From assembly GCF_001509475.1 (NCBI RefSeq), contig NZ_LLZG01000006.1, positions 1 through 43,041 on the forward strand: a stretch of 43,041 nt of DNA. The letters are read 5' to 3'. Shown in pieces: positions 22,615 to 30,550 of this stretch. The notes beneath the pieces were generated by a model that made no database searches, was not told where the DNA came from, and saw nothing but the letters and a program-made list of their open reading frames with translations. The position numbers and the translations under genes were made by a program. Source of the stretch: Streptomyces regalis. Lineage in GTDB: Bacteria; Actinomycetota; Actinomycetes; Streptomycetales; Streptomycetaceae. How positions within the stretch are numbered: the first letter of the stretch is position 1; every line of letters begins with the position of its first letter.

Positions 22615-23452
22615 GGCTCCACAGGGCAGCCACCAGCGGCCGCCGCAGATCGGCCCGCCGGACGCACAGCCCGATCGGGAACGGCTCCGGCGGCGGATCG
22701 GCGGGGATGACCGAGAGCCGGTCGCGCACCGCACTGTGCTCCAGTACGAGACGCGGCACCACACCCGTGCCGCACCCCAGGGCGACCAGCGTCAACAGCC
22801 CTTCGTGGCCGTCGGGTTCGCAGGCCACCTCGGGTGTCGTGCCGCGGGTGCGGAACCAGCGGTCGGCGGCCTCGCGGACCAGCCCACGGTGAGGGAGGAC
22901 GAACGGTCCGTCGAGGCCGGGGTCGGGACGGTCCCGCGCGGTGACCAGGACCAGTTCGGTGACGGCGACCGTCCGGCCGACCAGCGGCTCGGGCAGCCGC
23001 GCCGGGATCCCCGCGACGGCCACGTCCACCTCGCCCTCGTCCAGCCGGGCCAGCGCCGCCGCCGCGTCACCGGTGCGCAGATCGAGCCGCACCTGGGGGT
23101 GGGCGGTACGGAAGGGCGCCAGCAGGTCGGGCAGCAGCGCCTGACAGGCGGTGACCGTGGCGAACACGGCCAGGCGGCCGGTGAGTTCGGCCGGGTCGGG
23201 ATGCTCCTCGCGGTAGGCGCGCCACAACTCCAGTGCCTGGAGGGCGTATTCACGGAAGCGGTGGCCCTCGGCCGTGAGCGACACCCCGCGCGGGCCACGG
23301 TCGAACAGCCGGTGCCCGAGATCGGCCTCCAGCCGCTGCACGGTCCGCGTCAGCGTCGCCGGGCTGACATGGCAGTCGAGGCTGGTCCGCCCGAAGTTCA
23401 GCGTCTGCGCCAGATGCAGGAAGAGACGCAGGTCCCGGTGATCGTCGCGCAT
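22601..23452 (-). CDS. ilvY: LysR-family regulator, IlvY-like
   Basis: A 283-aa LysR-type regulator. The N-terminal HTH reads RLFLHLAQTLNFGRTSLDCHVSPATLTRTVQRLEADLGHRLFDRG, and the 'HVSPATL' pattern in place of the usual 'SQPAVS' is typical of IlvY. The effector domain covers about 90-283. It lies divergent from a ketol-acid reductoisomerase gene with 90 bp between them, exactly the ilvY-ilvC layout of enteric bacteria, where IlvY activates ilvC in response to acetolactate or acetohydroxybutyrate. The ATG at 23452 gives a normal LysR N-terminus; the longer frame upstream overlaps the intergenic operators. The symbol is assigned by context and HTH similarity. Confidence 0.82.
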   Translation of the reverse strand: MRDDHRDLRLFLHLAQTLNFGRTSLDCHVSPATLTRTVQRLEADLGHRLFDRGPRGVSLTAEGHRFREYALQALELWRAYREEHPDPAELTGRLAVFATVTACQALLPDLLAPFRTAHPQVRLDLRTGDAAAALARLDEGEVDVAVAGIPARLPEPLVGRTVAVTELVLVTARDRPDPGLDGPFVLPHRGLVREAADRWFRTRGTTPEVACEPDGHEGLLTLVALGCGTGVVPRLVLEHSAVRDRLSVIPADPPPEPFPIGLCVRRADLRRPLVAALWSLMAP

Positions 23453-23469
23453 GCCCTCTGACCTAGCTG

Positions 23470-23515
23470 TTTCAGTTTCCGCAACAGGGCGCTGCACAAA
23501 TTGCGCTTGCTGCAA
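23470..23515. promoter_or_regulatory. Two tandem IlvY operator-like palindromes
   Basis: TTTC-N7-GCAA at 23470-23484 and the perfect TTGC-N7-GCAA at 23501-23515 lie in the ilvY-ilvC intergenic region. Both contain the LysR T-N11-A pattern or a close variant. Their centres are 31 bp apart, about three helical turns, so both face the same side of the helix. Tandem operators are known for enteric IlvY. Sites are seen; binding is inferred. Confidence 0.6.
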
Positions 23516-23542
23516 CACTCGCCCGGAGCCTACAACTCGACC

Positions 23543-25012
23543 ATGACCTCCACCACCTACACCTCCCGCGTCTTCTCCCTCGAAACGATGGACGTCCCCG
23601 GCGGCACGGAGACGATCCTGCGCGGCGGCCGGCACCTCTTCCCGCTACTGCCGCAGGCCTTCGCCGGCGTCCAGCACATCGGCGTGATCGGCTGGGGCCC
23701 GCAGGGCCGCGCCCAGGCCCGCAACCTGCGCGACTCCCTCGCCGGCACCGGCATCCGGGTGACCGTCGGACTGCGCCCCGGCTCCCACTCGGCCGCCGAC
23801 GCGCGCGCCCACGGTTTCACCGAGGACAACGGCACGCTCGGCGACTGGCTCGCCGTCACCGCCGACAGCGACCTGGTGATCCTGCTGATCGCCGACGCCG
23901 CGCTCGCCGCCCACCACCGGGAGATCTTCGCGGCCCTCAAGCCCGGCGCCGTCATCGGCCTCTCGCACGGCTTCCTGCTCGGCCATCTGCGGGAAACGGG
24001 CGGTCAGTTCCCGCCGGGGCACGGGGTGATCGCCGTGTGCCCCAAGGGCATGGGCGACTCCGTGCGCAGGCTCTACGAGCAGGGCGCCGAGATCAACGGC
24101 GCCGGAATCAACAGCAGCTTCGCCGTGCACGCCGACCCGGACGGACGGGCCGTCGACCTCGCGCTCGGCTGGTCGGTGGCGCTGGGCTCGCCGTACACCT
24201 TTCGCACCACGCTCGACAGTGAGTACCTCTCCGACATCGTCGGCGAGCGCGCCATCCTGCTCGGAGCCGTCCACGGCATTGTCGAGAGCCTGTTCGCCCG
24301 CTACCGGCTCGCCGGGGAGGACGAGGTGACGGCGTACGAGCGTTCCTGCGAGAACGTCACCGGCCCGATCGCCCGGACGATCTCCCGCGCGGGACTGCGG
24401 GCCGTGCGGGAGGGCCTGGACTGCGACGGCCGGGCTGTCTTCGACCGGGCGTACACGGCGACGTACGGGCCCGCCCGGGAGATCGTCGCCGAGATCTACG
24501 ACGAGGTCGCCGACGGCACCGAGCTGCGCAGTGTGATCCTGGCCGAACGGCGGCTCGGCGCACGCCCGATGAGCAGGATCGGCGGCTCACCGATGTGGGC
24601 CGTCGGCGACCGGGTGCACGCTCGGCGTGCCGAGCGCGAGCCGGCTGTCGACCCGTTCACCGCCGGGGTGTTCGTGGCCACGATGACGGCCCAGATCGAC
24701 GAGTTCGCCGAGCGGGGCCACCCCTGGTCGGAGATCGTCAACGAGTCCGTCATCGAGGCCGTCGACTCCCTGCTGCCCTACATGCACGCCCGGGACGTCG
24801 CCCACATGGTCGACAACTGCTCCCGCACGGCCCGCCTCGGCGCCCGCCGCTGGGGCCCGCGCTTCCAGGCCGCGTACGAGCAGATCGCCTACCCGGCCGC
24901 CGAACACCCGGCGGACGCGGCCCTGTTGACGGCCTTCGACACCCACCCGGTGCACGAGGCCCTGGCCGCTGCGGCGAAGCTCCGGCCGACCGTGGACATC
25001 GCCGTGGCCTAG
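23543..25012 (+). CDS. ilvC: Ketol-acid reductoisomerase, long (class II) form
   Basis: A 489-aa NADPH-dependent enzyme of branched-chain amino-acid synthesis that converts acetolactate or acetohydroxybutyrate to the dihydroxy acid with Mg2+. The N-terminal Rossmann part has HIGVIGWGPQGRAQARNLRD and the cofactor loop GLRPGSHS. The all-helical C-terminal part is duplicated, as in the E. coli and plant enzymes, with NVTGPIARTISRAGLRAV and NESVIEAVDSLLPYMHARDV. Length about 490 marks class II; most actinobacteria use the class I form of about 330-340 aa. The ATG at 23543 is chosen because earlier in-frame starts lie in the operator. No good ribosome site is visible. Its stop overlaps that of the convergent tautomerase gene at CCTAGG (25008-25013). 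Possibly acquired by transfer together with its IlvY regulator. Confidence 0.93.
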   Translation: MTSTTYTSRVFSLETMDVPGGTETILRGGRHLFPLLPQAFAGVQHIGVIGWGPQGRAQARNLRDSLAGTGIRVTVGLRPGSHSAADARAHGFTEDNGTLGDWLAVTADSDLVILLIADAALAAHHREIFAALKPGAVIGLSHGFLLGHLRETGGQFPPGHGVIAVCPKGMGDSVRRLYEQGAEINGAGINSSFAVHADPDGRAVDLALGWSVALGSPYTFRTTLDSEYLSDIVGERAILLGAVHGIVESLFARYRLAGEDEVTAYERSCENVTGPIARTISRAGLRAVREGLDCDGRAVFDRAYTATYGPAREIVAEIYDEVADGTELRSVILAERRLGARPMSRIGGSPMWAVGDRVHARRAEREPAVDPFTAGVFVATMTAQIDEFAERGHPWSEIVNESVIEAVDSLLPYMHARDVAHMVDNCSRTARLGARRWGPRFQAAYEQIAYPAAEHPADAALLTAFDTHPVHEALAAAAKLRPTVDIAVA

Positions 25013-25440
25013 GACGACGGCCCGGTGGGGGTGGGGGAGTCGACGGCGGTGGGGGAATCGGCGTACTGCGCCACGCCCTCGCCGAACGACCAGTTGATCG
25101 GCTCGTTCTCGATCAGGTTGACGAACACGTTCCGCGGCTCGGTCCCCGCGTAGGCGTGGGCGAGTTCGGCGATCCGCCGGTACAGCGCCTGCTTCTGTGC
25201 GGGGGTCCGACCGGAGCGCAGGGTGATCGTGACGTACACGAGGCCGTCGTCCCGGTGGATGCCGAGATAGTCGCTGTCATAGCGCAGGGTGTTTCGGGTG
25301 TCGTCGTGCCCGACCAGTACCTGGAACCGGTCGTCGGGCGGGATCCCTATGGCCTCCACCAGGGCGTCGTGGACGGCACGGCCGAGGGCGTCCAGCCGCT
25401 CGGGGTCGGCTCCCAGGGCGTCGATGCGGACGAAGGGCAT
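25009..25440 (-). CDS. Tautomerase-superfamily protein
   Basis: A 143-aa protein beginning M-PFVRIDALGADPERLDALG. After removal of Met, Pro is the N-terminal residue, the general base of the 4-oxalocrotonate tautomerase superfamily. TPAQKQALYRRIAELAH and PRNVFVNLIENEPINWSFGEGVAQYA resemble the longer tautomerase_2 type. AAGGAG lies 8 nt before the ATG at 25440. It is the third gene of a TetR / DUF4865 / tautomerase set on the same strand, a combination often seen in Streptomyces. The substrate is unknown. Its TAG stop overlaps the TAG of the convergent ilvC gene. Confidence 0.87.
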   Translation of the reverse strand: MPFVRIDALGADPERLDALGRAVHDALVEAIGIPPDDRFQVLVGHDDTRNTLRYDSDYLGIHRDDGLVYVTITLRSGRTPAQKQALYRRIAELAHAYAGTEPRNVFVNLIENEPINWSFGEGVAQYADSPTAVDSPTPTGPSS

Positions 25441-25502
25441 GTGTGGGTCTCCTTGCTTCGAACGTGAACACGGCCTCGCTGCAGGGCCCGCGGAAGGTGC
25501 TG

Positions 25503-26075
25503 TCAGCCCGGCAACCGGTCCCGCCCAGGCGCGGACATGTGCAGCACCTCGTACACGTCGCCGTCGGCCTTGGGCGTGTCGTTCTCCCAGAGGGAAAAGT
25601 GGATCAGCTGCCAACGGCTCGTGTCCACGGCGGACGCCGCGAGCACCGCGCCGTCCTCGCCGGCCAGCCGCCCGGTCTCCCGCGCTGCGTCCACCATGAA
25701 GTCGGTCGACAGCACCCCGTCCGGCACCTGTTGGCGCCACAGCACCGCAACCTGCGCGGGGGAGCCGGCGGCCCCGCCCTCCTCGTACGCCAGCCCGGAC
25801 CACTGCCGGACCGACGGGCGACCGAAGTCGTCGACGATGCCCTGGAAAGGGCCTCCCCAGAGAAAGGCGTTCATGCCCGCGACGGTGTTCCACAGATAGA
25901 ACGGCGCGTACTGGTTGACCGGCGATCCGTGCATGCCGCGCTCGCGCACCAAATACGCCTTGAAGCCCAGCCCCTGCCAGTCGTCGAGCAGGTGCCCCTT
26001 GCCGGCCACGCGACGGCGGATGATCCCCATGTCGTAGTCGGCGGGCAGGGTGAGCTCGTACTGCATCGCGTGCAT
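25503..26075 (-). CDS. DUF4865-type protein
   Basis: A 190-aa protein that I recognise as DUF4865-like from MQYELTLPADYDMGIIRRRV at the start and FKAYLVRERG, NQYAPFYLWNTVAGMNAFLWGGPFQGI and FSLWENDTPK further on. It is soluble, with no signal peptide or membrane segment. The aromatic-rich segments suggest a dimeric alpha/beta-barrel-like fold related to monooxygenase or hydrolase accessory proteins, but the biochemical function is unknown. It lies 12 bp downstream of the TetR gene and 62 bp before the tautomerase gene, so the three are probably co-transcribed. It may bind or modify the same small molecule that the TetR protein senses. Confidence 0.78.
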   Translation of the reverse strand: MHAMQYELTLPADYDMGIIRRRVAGKGHLLDDWQGLGFKAYLVRERGMHGSPVNQYAPFYLWNTVAGMNAFLWGGPFQGIVDDFGRPSVRQWSGLAYEEGGAAGSPAQVAVLWRQQVPDGVLSTDFMVDAARETGRLAGEDGAVLAASAVDTSRWQLIHFSLWENDTPKADGDVYEVLHMSAPGRDRLPG

Positions 26076-26087
26076 CGGGCCGCCTTC

Positions 26088-26663
26088 CTAGTGGTCCTGG
26101 TGCGGTGAGAGAAGGGAGAGCAGGCCCCGCACGCCCACGTCGAAGGCGGCGGGCGAACCGGACGCGCGCGCGAGGACATAGCCGCCCTGGACGGTCGCCA
26201 CGATCGTCGCCGCGATCGACTCGCCGTCGAGCCCGGGCGCGAACTGGCCCTGCTCCTTGCCCTCCTCGACAATCCCGGCGAGCCGTTCACGCAGCCAGTC
26301 GAGCGTCTCGTCGACCGGCGCCCGCAATTCGTCGCTGGCGATCACGTCCGGATCCATCGTCAGCCGCCCGACCGGACAGCCGCGCAGCACATCGCGCTCG
26401 CGCCGCAGATACGCCTCGATGCGCTCGTACGGCGTTCCCGGACCGTCGAGTACTCCCGCGGCGGTAGCCCGCATCTCCTCGGCGGTACGCCGGATCGCGG
26501 CCAGGGCCAAATCCGGCTTCCCCTTGAAGTGGTGGTACATGCTGCCCTGCCCGGCGCCCGCGCGCTCCAGGATGGCTTTGGGGCTGGTGCCCACATAGCC
26601 GCGCTCCCACAGCAGTTCCCGGGTGGACTCGATCAGCCGGTCCGAGGTGTCCGAGGTGCTCAT
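26088..26663 (-). CDS. TetR/AcrR-family transcriptional regulator
   Basis: A 191-aa repressor. The N-terminal TetR helix-turn-helix reads LIESTRELLWERGYVGTSPK and AGAGQGSMYHHFKGKPDLAL (about residues 9-53), followed by an alpha-helical ligand domain of the type with CPVGRLTMDPD and a C-terminal dimer helix. The start at 26663 (MSTSDTSDRLIE) fits the family length. The longer frame would read through the operator. It is the first gene of the DUF4865/tautomerase operon and sits 9 bp from a palindrome that it probably binds itself. The ligand is unknown. Confidence 0.9.
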   Translation of the reverse strand: MSTSDTSDRLIESTRELLWERGYVGTSPKAILERAGAGQGSMYHHFKGKPDLALAAIRRTAEEMRATAAGVLDGPGTPYERIEAYLRRERDVLRGCPVGRLTMDPDVIASDELRAPVDETLDWLRERLAGIVEEGKEQGQFAPGLDGESIAATIVATVQGGYVLARASGSPAAFDVGVRGLLSLLSPHQDH

Positions 26664-26672
26664 GCCCTCACT

Positions 26673-26690
26673 GTACATACTAGTAGTTAC
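26673..26690. promoter_or_regulatory. Candidate TetR operator
   Basis: GTACATACTAGTAGTTAC is an 18-bp imperfect palindrome (7 of 9 positions pair) centred on CTAG, ending 9 bp upstream of the TetR start codon. AT-rich bases stand out in this GC-rich region. Autorepression of the operon is inferred from position. Confidence 0.6.
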
Positions 26691-26849
26691 AGAAGTCGAG
26701 ACCCTCCGGAGCAGCGGAACCAGCGCCGCGTACTCCCCGCGAGGTACGCGCACTGCCGCTGGCCGTACGACGACCCGGACCCCTCTGGGGCGCGAGTCTC
26801 GAGGCATCACCGAACGAACCGTCCGAACCGACTCGGGAGATGACTCGAG

Positions 26850-27131
26850 ATGCAGACCCTGGCTCACTTCGCAGACGGCGGGCCCGGCCCGTGGATCCTC
26901 TTCTTCCCGCTCATCTGGGCGGCCGTCGTGATCGGCGGCATCACGCTGCTGCGCCGCACGGTGTGGCGCGGACGCCGTGGCCCCTGGCGGCCGGCCCCCG
27001 ACGACAACTCACCCATCACCGTGCTCGGCCACCGCTTCGCCTCCGGCGAGATCGACGAGGACGAGTACTGGCGCCGGCTGTCCGTCCTGGACGAGCAGTT
27101 CGGCCGTACGGGCAAGGGCGGTGCCGCATGA
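26850..27131 (+). CDS. SHOCT-domain small membrane protein
   Basis: A 93-aa protein with one membrane segment (about residues 15-35, WILFFPLIWAAVVIGGITLL), a basic stretch RRTVWRGRRG, and a C-terminal SHOCT motif (LGHRFASGEIDEDEYWRRLSVL). It is the first gene of an exporter operon: its TGA overlaps the ATG of the ATPase gene (ATGA). GGGAGA lies at 26835-26840, 9 nt before the ATG. SHOCT domains occur as oligomerisation modules; here it may associate with the ABC transporter. The exact role is unknown. Confidence 0.82.
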   Translation: MQTLAHFADGGPGPWILFFPLIWAAVVIGGITLLRRTVWRGRRGPWRPAPDDNSPITVLGHRFASGEIDEDEYWRRLSVLDEQFGRTGKGGAA

Positions 27132-27877
27132 CGACCACGACCGTCACCCGGACCGCCGCCCGCGTCGTCGACGCCGTGAAGGTGTACGGCACCGGCGACA
27201 CCAGCGTGAGGGCCCTGGACGGGGTGAGCGTCGACTTTTCGGTCGGCCGCTTCACCGCGATCATGGGGCCCTCGGGCTCCGGCAAGTCCACCCTGATGCA
27301 CTGCGCGGCCGGCCTCGACACGCTCACCTCGGGCACCGCCCACATCGGCGACACCGAGCTGAGCAGCCTCGACGACCGCCGCCTGACCCTGCTGCGGCGC
27401 GACCGCGTCGGCTTCGTCTTCCAGGCCTTCAACCTGGTGCCGACGCTGACCGTCGCGGAGAACATCAGGCTGCCGCTGGACCTGGCGGGCGGCAAGGGCG
27501 ACCCGGAGTGGATCGACGCGCTGATCGACGTCGTCGGCCTGCGCGACCGGCTCCACCACCGCCCCTCCGAGCTCTCCGGCGGCCAGCAGCAACGCGTCGC
27601 CGTGGCCCGGGCCTTCGCCGGCCGACCGGACGTCGTCTTCGCCGACGAGCCGACCGGCAACCTCGACTCCCGTTCCGGCGAGGAGGTCCTCGGCCTCCTG
27701 GGCCGAACGGTGCGCCAGACGGCCCGCACGGTCGTCATGGTCACCCACGACCCCGTGGCCGCCGCCCACGCCGACGAGGTCGTGTTCCTCGCCGACGGAC
27801 GCCTGGTCGACCGTATGGACTCCCCGACGGCCGACAAGGTCCTGGACCGCATGAAAGCCTTCGAGGTGCACTCATGA
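27128..27877 (+). CDS. ABC transporter ATP-binding protein (MacB/LolD type)
   Basis: A 249-aa ATPase with Walker A GPSGSGKST, Q-loop FVFQAFNLVPTLTVAEN, signature LSGGQQQRVAVARA, Walker B VVFADEPTGNLDS and H-loop VMVTHD. The 'FNLVPTLTVAEN' and 'DEPTGNLDS' wording is characteristic of MacB/LolD/FtsE-like transporters that work with FtsX-type permeases. It overlaps its neighbours at both ends by ATGA, which indicates translational coupling with the SHOCT protein and the permease. Likely role: powering export or extrusion of a drug, peptide or lipoprotein; the substrate is unknown. Confidence 0.95.
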   Translation: MTTTTVTRTAARVVDAVKVYGTGDTSVRALDGVSVDFSVGRFTAIMGPSGSGKSTLMHCAAGLDTLTSGTAHIGDTELSSLDDRRLTLLRRDRVGFVFQAFNLVPTLTVAENIRLPLDLAGGKGDPEWIDALIDVVGLRDRLHHRPSELSGGQQQRVAVARAFAGRPDVVFADEPTGNLDSRSGEEVLGLLGRTVRQTARTVVMVTHDPVAAAHADEVVFLADGRLVDRMDSPTADKVLDRMKAFEVHS

Positions 27878-30444
27878 CCGTCATGAACGCATCCGTCCGC
27901 CTGAGCGTGTCCTCCCTGCGCGCCCACAAGCGCCGCTTCGCCGGTACGTTCCTCGCGGTGTTCCTCGGCGTGGCGTTCCTCGCCGGAACCCTCGTCATGG
28001 GGGACACGCTGCGCGCCAGCTTCGACACGATGTTCGGTAACGCGACCAGCGGCACGGACGCCGTCGTCCGCAGCGCCGACGCCATCACCACACCCGGTGA
28101 GAGCGAGGGCGTGCGCGAACCGGTCGACACGGACCTGGTGAACACCATCGAGAAGGTCCCCGGCGTCGCGGCCGCCGCGCCCAGCATCCAGGGCGCCGGC
28201 CAGCTTGTCGGCAGGAACGGCGACCCGATCGGCGGCCAGGGCCCGCCCACCCTCGCCGGCAACTGGATCACCGACCCCGAGCTCAACGCGTACCGGCTCG
28301 CCGAGGGCCACGCCCCGCAGAAGTCCGGCGAGGTCGTCATCGACCGTGGCACCGCCGAGCGCGGCGACCTGAACATCGGCGACACGACGACCCTGCGCAC
28401 GCCCGACCCGGTCGAGGTGACCATCGTCGGCCTCGCGACCTTCGGCGGCGAGGACGGCATGGCCCAGGTGACCTTCACCGGCATGACCCAGGCCGACGCC
28501 GAGAAGTACCTCACGGCCGGGCCCGGCGAGGCGGCGAGCATCCAGGTGCGCGCCGGTCCCGGCGTCAGCCAGCAGGAACTGGTCGACGCGCTGACTCCCG
28601 TACTGCCCAGGGGTGTCGAGGCCATCACCGGTCAGGAGTCGGCCCAGGAGAACACCGACATGATCTCCAGCCAGTTCCTGACCGTCTTCACCACTCTCCT
28701 GCTGGTCTTCTCCGGCGTCGCCCTGCTGGTCGCGACCTTCTCCATCCACAACACCTTCGCGATCGTCGTGGCCCAACGCACCCGCGAGAACGCCCTGTTG
28801 CGCGCCCTCGGCGCCTCGCGCCGCCAGGTCACCGCGTCGACCCTCGTCGAGGCGACCGCCGTGGCCGTCACCGCGTCGGTGGCCGGCCTCGCAGGCGGCA
28901 TCGGCGTAGCAGCCGGCCTCCAGGCCCTGTTCCCGGCGATCGGATTCCCCTTCCCCGAGGGCGACTTGGCCATCAGCGCACTCTCCATGGCCCTGCCGCT
29001 CGCGGTCGGCATCGTGGTCTGCCTCGGCTCCGCACTGCTGCCCGCCGCACGCGCAGGGCGCACCGCACCGCTGGCCGCCCTGCGCGAAACGGCCGTCGAC
29101 ACTTCCGGTGCCTCCCGCCTCCGCGCCGTCACCGGCCTGGGCCTGCTGGCCCTCGCGATCGGTGTGACACTCAGCGGCGTCCTGTTTTCCCCGTCCCTCT
29201 GGCTGGCGGGCACCGGCGCCGTCCTGGCCCTGGCCGCCTTCGTGGTCCTCGGCCCGGTCGCCTCCACGACGGCCGTACGGATCCTCGGCGGCCCCCTCGA
29301 CCGGCTGCGCGGCGTCACCGGCGGACTCGCCCGCCGCAACGCCCTGCGCAGCCCCAAGCGGACGGCCGCCACCGCGAGCGCCCTGATGATCGGTGTGGCC
29401 GTCGTCTCCCTCTTCACGGTGTTCGGTGCCTCCCTGAAGGCGACGATGGACCAGACCGTGTCCAGGTCCTTCGCGGGCGACGTGGCCGTCAGCACCCCGT
29501 CGTTCGGCGCGGGCGGCAGCGGCCTGAGCCCGCGCCTCGCCGACGAGGTCCAGCGGTTGCCCGAGGTGGACACGGCCGTCGGCCTCGGCCGCGGAGTCGC
29601 CGAAGTGGACGGCAAGGGCCGCGCGCTGACGGTCACCGACCCGGTTGCCCTGGAACGCACTTTCGACCTCGGCAACGTCCAGGGCTCCCTGCGCGACCTC
29701 GGTACCGACGGCATAGCCATCACCGAGAAGGAGGCCGACAAGCAGAACGTGACGACGGGCGACAGGACACAGCTCACCTTCACCGACGGCCAGAAGCAGA
29801 CCTTCACGGTCCGCGCGGTCTACGGCCAGTCCGAACTCGCCGGCGACTATGTCATCACCCGCGACGCCTGGGCCCCGCACCGCACCCAGGACGCCGACAC
29901 CGTCCTCGCCGTCTCTTTCAAGGACGGCGTCAGCACGGACGCGGGCAAGGCGGCGGTGGAAAAGGCCGCAGCCCAGTACGGCAACCTGGAAGTCCAGACC
30001 CGCGACGAGTACGCGCAGTCCTCGGCGGGCGGCATCGACATGATGCTCACACTCGTCTACGCGCTGCTCGCCCTCGCGGTGCTCATCGCACTCCTCGGCA
30101 TCGCCAACACCCTCACCCTGGCGATCCACGAGCGCACCCGCGAACTCGGCCTGCTGAGGGCCGTGGGCCAGACCCGCTCCCAACTGCGCGCGATGGTCCG
30201 CTGGGAGTCGGTCCTGGTGGCCGCCTTCGGCACGGTCGGCGGCCTCGCCCTCGGCGCCTTCCTCGGCTGGGTCCTGGTCAAGGCCTCCGACGGCGCGAGC
30301 GACAGCGCCTTCGCCTTCGCGATGCCGCCCCTGCAACTCGCGGTGGTGGCGCTGGTCGGCCTCACGGCCGGAGCCCTGGCGGGCCTACGCCCGGCGCGCC
30401 GCGCGGCACGCCTGGACGTACTGCGGGCGATCGCAACTGAGTGA
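27874..30444 (+). CDS. ABC transporter permease, duplicated FtsX/MacB type
   Basis: An 856-aa permease with two tandem MacB_PCD-FtsX units. The first membrane segment is at about 21-43 (FAGTFLAVFLGVAFLAGTLV), followed by an extracellular domain to about 265 and three FtsX membrane helices up to about 400 (VFTTLLLVFSGVALLVATFS, then RENALLRALGASRRQV). The second unit begins near RRNALRSPKRTAATASALMI, has a second extracellular domain (about 530-720) and ends with FtsX helices (RTRELGLLRAVGQTRSQLR). This 10-helix layout is typical of actinobacterial mechanotransmitting exporters. It starts at ATG 27874, overlapping the ATPase stop, and is followed by a strong hairpin terminator. The substrate is unknown. 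Confidence 0.94.
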   Translation: MTVMNASVRLSVSSLRAHKRRFAGTFLAVFLGVAFLAGTLVMGDTLRASFDTMFGNATSGTDAVVRSADAITTPGESEGVREPVDTDLVNTIEKVPGVAAAAPSIQGAGQLVGRNGDPIGGQGPPTLAGNWITDPELNAYRLAEGHAPQKSGEVVIDRGTAERGDLNIGDTTTLRTPDPVEVTIVGLATFGGEDGMAQVTFTGMTQADAEKYLTAGPGEAASIQVRAGPGVSQQELVDALTPVLPRGVEAITGQESAQENTDMISSQFLTVFTTLLLVFSGVALLVATFSIHNTFAIVVAQRTRENALLRALGASRRQVTASTLVEATAVAVTASVAGLAGGIGVAAGLQALFPAIGFPFPEGDLAISALSMALPLAVGIVVCLGSALLPAARAGRTAPLAALRETAVDTSGASRLRAVTGLGLLALAIGVTLSGVLFSPSLWLAGTGAVLALAAFVVLGPVASTTAVRILGGPLDRLRGVTGGLARRNALRSPKRTAATASALMIGVAVVSLFTVFGASLKATMDQTVSRSFAGDVAVSTPSFGAGGSGLSPRLADEVQRLPEVDTAVGLGRGVAEVDGKGRALTVTDPVALERTFDLGNVQGSLRDLGTDGIAITEKEADKQNVTTGDRTQLTFTDGQKQTFTVRAVYGQSELAGDYVITRDAWAPHRTQDADTVLAVSFKDGVSTDAGKAAVEKAAAQYGNLEVQTRDEYAQSSAGGIDMMLTLVYALLALAVLIALLGIANTLTLAIHERTRELGLLRAVGQTRSQLRAMVRWESVLVAAFGTVGGLALGAFLGWVLVKASDGASDSAFAFAMPPLQLAVVALVGLTAGALAGLRPARRAARLDVLRAIATE

Positions 30445-30469
30445 CCCTCAAGGGACAGAGGTAGCCGCA

Positions 30470-30529
30470 GGGGCGCCTCAGCCGGTGTCGAGAGCACGAT
30501 CGCCCTCTCGACACCGGCTGAGGCGCCCC
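30470..30529. terminator. Very long perfect hairpin after the ABC transporter operon
   Basis: A perfect 25-bp inverted repeat: left arm 30470-30494 begins GGGGCGCCTCAGCCGG and right arm 30505-30529 is its exact complement, with a 10-nt loop (CACGATCGCC). It starts 25 bp after the permease stop and lies between convergent genes, so it can terminate both. It is longer than usual for a Streptomyces terminator. Confidence 0.85.
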
Positions 30530-30550
30530 GAAGGCGACCGAACCATTGAG

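Noticed and set aside
27016..30336. 1106-aa open frame antisense to the ABC transporter genes
   Set aside because: It is a shadow of the ATPase and permease genes, with His/Gly/Glu-rich composition and no domain signal, while both sense genes are unmistakable.
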